From NCBI GenBank assembly GCA_002384725.1, contig DGBF01000136.1, forward strand, positions 1 to 6,103: 6,103 nt of DNA. The letters are read 5' to 3'. Numbering within the stretch: the first letter of the stretch is position 1; each line of letters begins with the position of its first letter. The notes below the pieces were generated by a model that had not been told where the DNA came from, searched no databases, and saw nothing but the letters and a program-made list of their open reading frames with translations. Source of the stretch: Flavobacteriales bacterium UBA4011. Its GTDB lineage: Bacteria; Bacteroidota; Bacteroidia; Flavobacteriales_D; Crocinitomicaceae. Positions 5,227-6,103 of this stretch are shown here, piece by piece. The translations under genes were made by a program, and so were the position numbers.

Positions 5227-5859
5227 ATGAAAAAAGTACAATTGAGCGGTTCGCTTAGAGCGAGCGTAGGGAAAAAGGGCACGAAAGCAACTAGAGATGC
5301 TGGGTTGGTTCCTTGTGTACTTTATGGTTCAGGTGAGCAAACTCACTTCGCTGTAAAGGCAAACGATATCGAAAAAATCGTTTTCTCACCGAATGTTTAC
5401 CAAGTAGAATTGGAAATTGAAGGAAAAAAAGCAGTAGGGATCATCCAAGAATTGCAACAACACCCGGTTAAAGACACAATTCAACACGTTGATTTCTTAG
5501 AATTAAATGACAAGAAAGAAGTGAAAGTTGGTCTTCCAGTCCGTTTAGAAGGAAATGCAAGAGGAGTTATGAACGGAGGTCGTTTGTTACAAATCTTCCG
5601 TCGTTTGAACGTTCAAGGTTTACCTCAAGATTTACCTGAGGAAATCGTTGTCGATATTACTGATTTACGTATTGGAAAATCAATTCGTATCTCTGATATC
5701 TCTAAAGGAAAAATCAATTTCTTGCATTCGATGAATTCAGTAATCTGTTCAGTAGCGCGATCTCGTGTATCTATTGAAGAAGAGGAAGAAGCGGAAGCAG
5801 CAGCAGAAGCAGCTGAGGAAGCAGCAGCAACTCCAGCAGAAGAAACATCAGCAGAATAA
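5227..5859 (+). CDS. rplY: 50S ribosomal protein L25 / general stress protein Ctc
   Basis: A 210-residue CTC/TL5-type L25. The N-terminal domain (about 3-90) is the 5S rRNA-binding part, with RASVGKKGTKATRDAG (11-26), VPCVLYG (28-34) and the HPVKDTIQHVDFLEL segment (79-93). The second beta domain (about 98-183) contains VGLPVRLEG (101-109), LPEEIVVDITDLRIGKSI (136-153) and the final strand ending near SVARSRVSIE. The C-terminus (184-210) is a low-complexity Glu/Ala tail encoded by GAA/GCA-type codons, a feature common in long L25 proteins. It is the second gene of the prs operon, 10 bp after prs, with no Shine-Dalgarno sequence at its start. The prs-rplY order is widespread in bacteria and is often followed by pth (peptidyl-tRNA hydrolase), which is not here: a terminator follows instead. 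Confidence 0.97.
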   Translation: MKKVQLSGSLRASVGKKGTKATRDAGLVPCVLYGSGEQTHFAVKANDIEKIVFSPNVYQVELEIEGKKAVGIIQELQQHPVKDTIQHVDFLELNDKKEVKVGLPVRLEGNARGVMNGGRLLQIFRRLNVQGLPQDLPEEIVVDITDLRIGKSIRISDISKGKINFLHSMNSVICSVARSRVSIEEEEEAEAAAEAAEEAAATPAEETSAE

Positions 5860-5877
5860 GTTGAATATCTAAAAATT

Positions 5878-5913
5878 AAAAATCCCGTTTCGGTTTATCG
5901 AAACGGGATTTTT
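5878..5913 (+). terminator. Intrinsic terminator of the prs-rplY operon
   Basis: A perfect 15-bp stem pairs 5878-5892 (AAAAATCCCGTTTCG) with 5899-5913 around a 6-nt loop GTTTAT, ending in TTTTT. It starts 18 bp after the rplY stop. A-run and T-run are symmetrical, so it may also stop transcripts arriving from the right. The stem core CCCGTTT/AAACGGG is the same as in the prs leader hairpin. Confidence 0.95.
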
Positions 5914-6103
5914 ATTTGTTTTTAAAGTTTTCTTATTAGAAATTCAATTCTTTCTTACCTCTATGATAAGGCATTTCAAGTTGCAAAATATACGCTCTCA
6001 TCAAAACCAATGACATCATTAATGATACCGCTGGAATTGACAAGGCACAAAAGAAATCCTGTCTTTTTTCAAATTATACTATTGAACGGATAAGGTTTTA
6101 GCA
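5914..6103. other. Right-edge region without a convincing gene
   Basis: No complete gene can be supported. On the minus strand a frame is open from 6073 to the TAA at 5936-5938 and would encode up to 45 residues. Its first ATG is at 6019, giving 27 residues starting MMSLVLMRAYILQL and ending RGKKELNF. The upstream stretch 6074-6103 has a stop in all three minus frames, so this is not the tail of a larger intact gene. A hydrophobic stretch followed by a basic end could be a tiny membrane peptide, a decayed gene end, or chance. The plus strand has only a 27-codon frame (from 6011). Confidence 0.4.

Overview
The window reads as chromosomal DNA from a member of the Bacteroidota, most likely a Flavobacteriales/Crocinitomicaceae-type (Fluviicola-like) bacterium. 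The reasons are the AT-rich sequence, promoter elements of the TAnnTTTG type typical of this phylum (clear upstream of prs and rseP), mostly A/T-rich translation starts without Shine-Dalgarno sequences, and protein types common in this group: an YceI-like lipoprotein, a long CvpA protein, a CTC-type L25 and a stand-alone four-helix-bundle protein. The genus is inference only.

Layout. Positions 1-1177 (minus strand) hold the first 392 codons of rseP, a site-2 intramembrane metalloprotease; the gene runs off the left edge inside its second catalytic motif. Behind its promoter, also on the minus strand, is a small conserved-looking protein of unknown function (1215-1577). A 124-bp divergent spacer separates this from the plus-strand genes. 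The first of these is an YceI-like lipoprotein (1702-2334) closed by a strong intrinsic terminator (2352-2390). Next come cvpA (2417-3049) and, overlapping its end by 26 bp, a small secreted or outer-membrane beta-rich protein (3024-3596). Positions 3597-4230 carry a four-helix-bundle (23S-IVS/bAvd-like) gene set between related hairpin-forming repeats. After that comes a housekeeping operon with its own promoter and a 5'-leader hairpin: prs (PRPP synthetase, 4281-5216) and rplY/ctc (ribosomal protein L25, 5227-5859). A perfect 15-bp terminator stem ends it at 5878-5913. The last 190 bp contain no convincing gene, only a short open frame on the minus strand.

How the genes fit together. RseP, the lipoprotein, CvpA and the beta-rich protein all belong to the cell envelope; prs and rplY serve nucleotide supply and translation. 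The four-helix-bundle gene with its repeats looks like an inserted cassette between these two blocks. It is the most interesting part of the window: the related sequence AATTyGAAGCCTyCGGCA...TCAAATTCAT occurs on both sides of the gene, each time within an inverted repeat, and the downstream hairpin starts on the last base of the stop codon.
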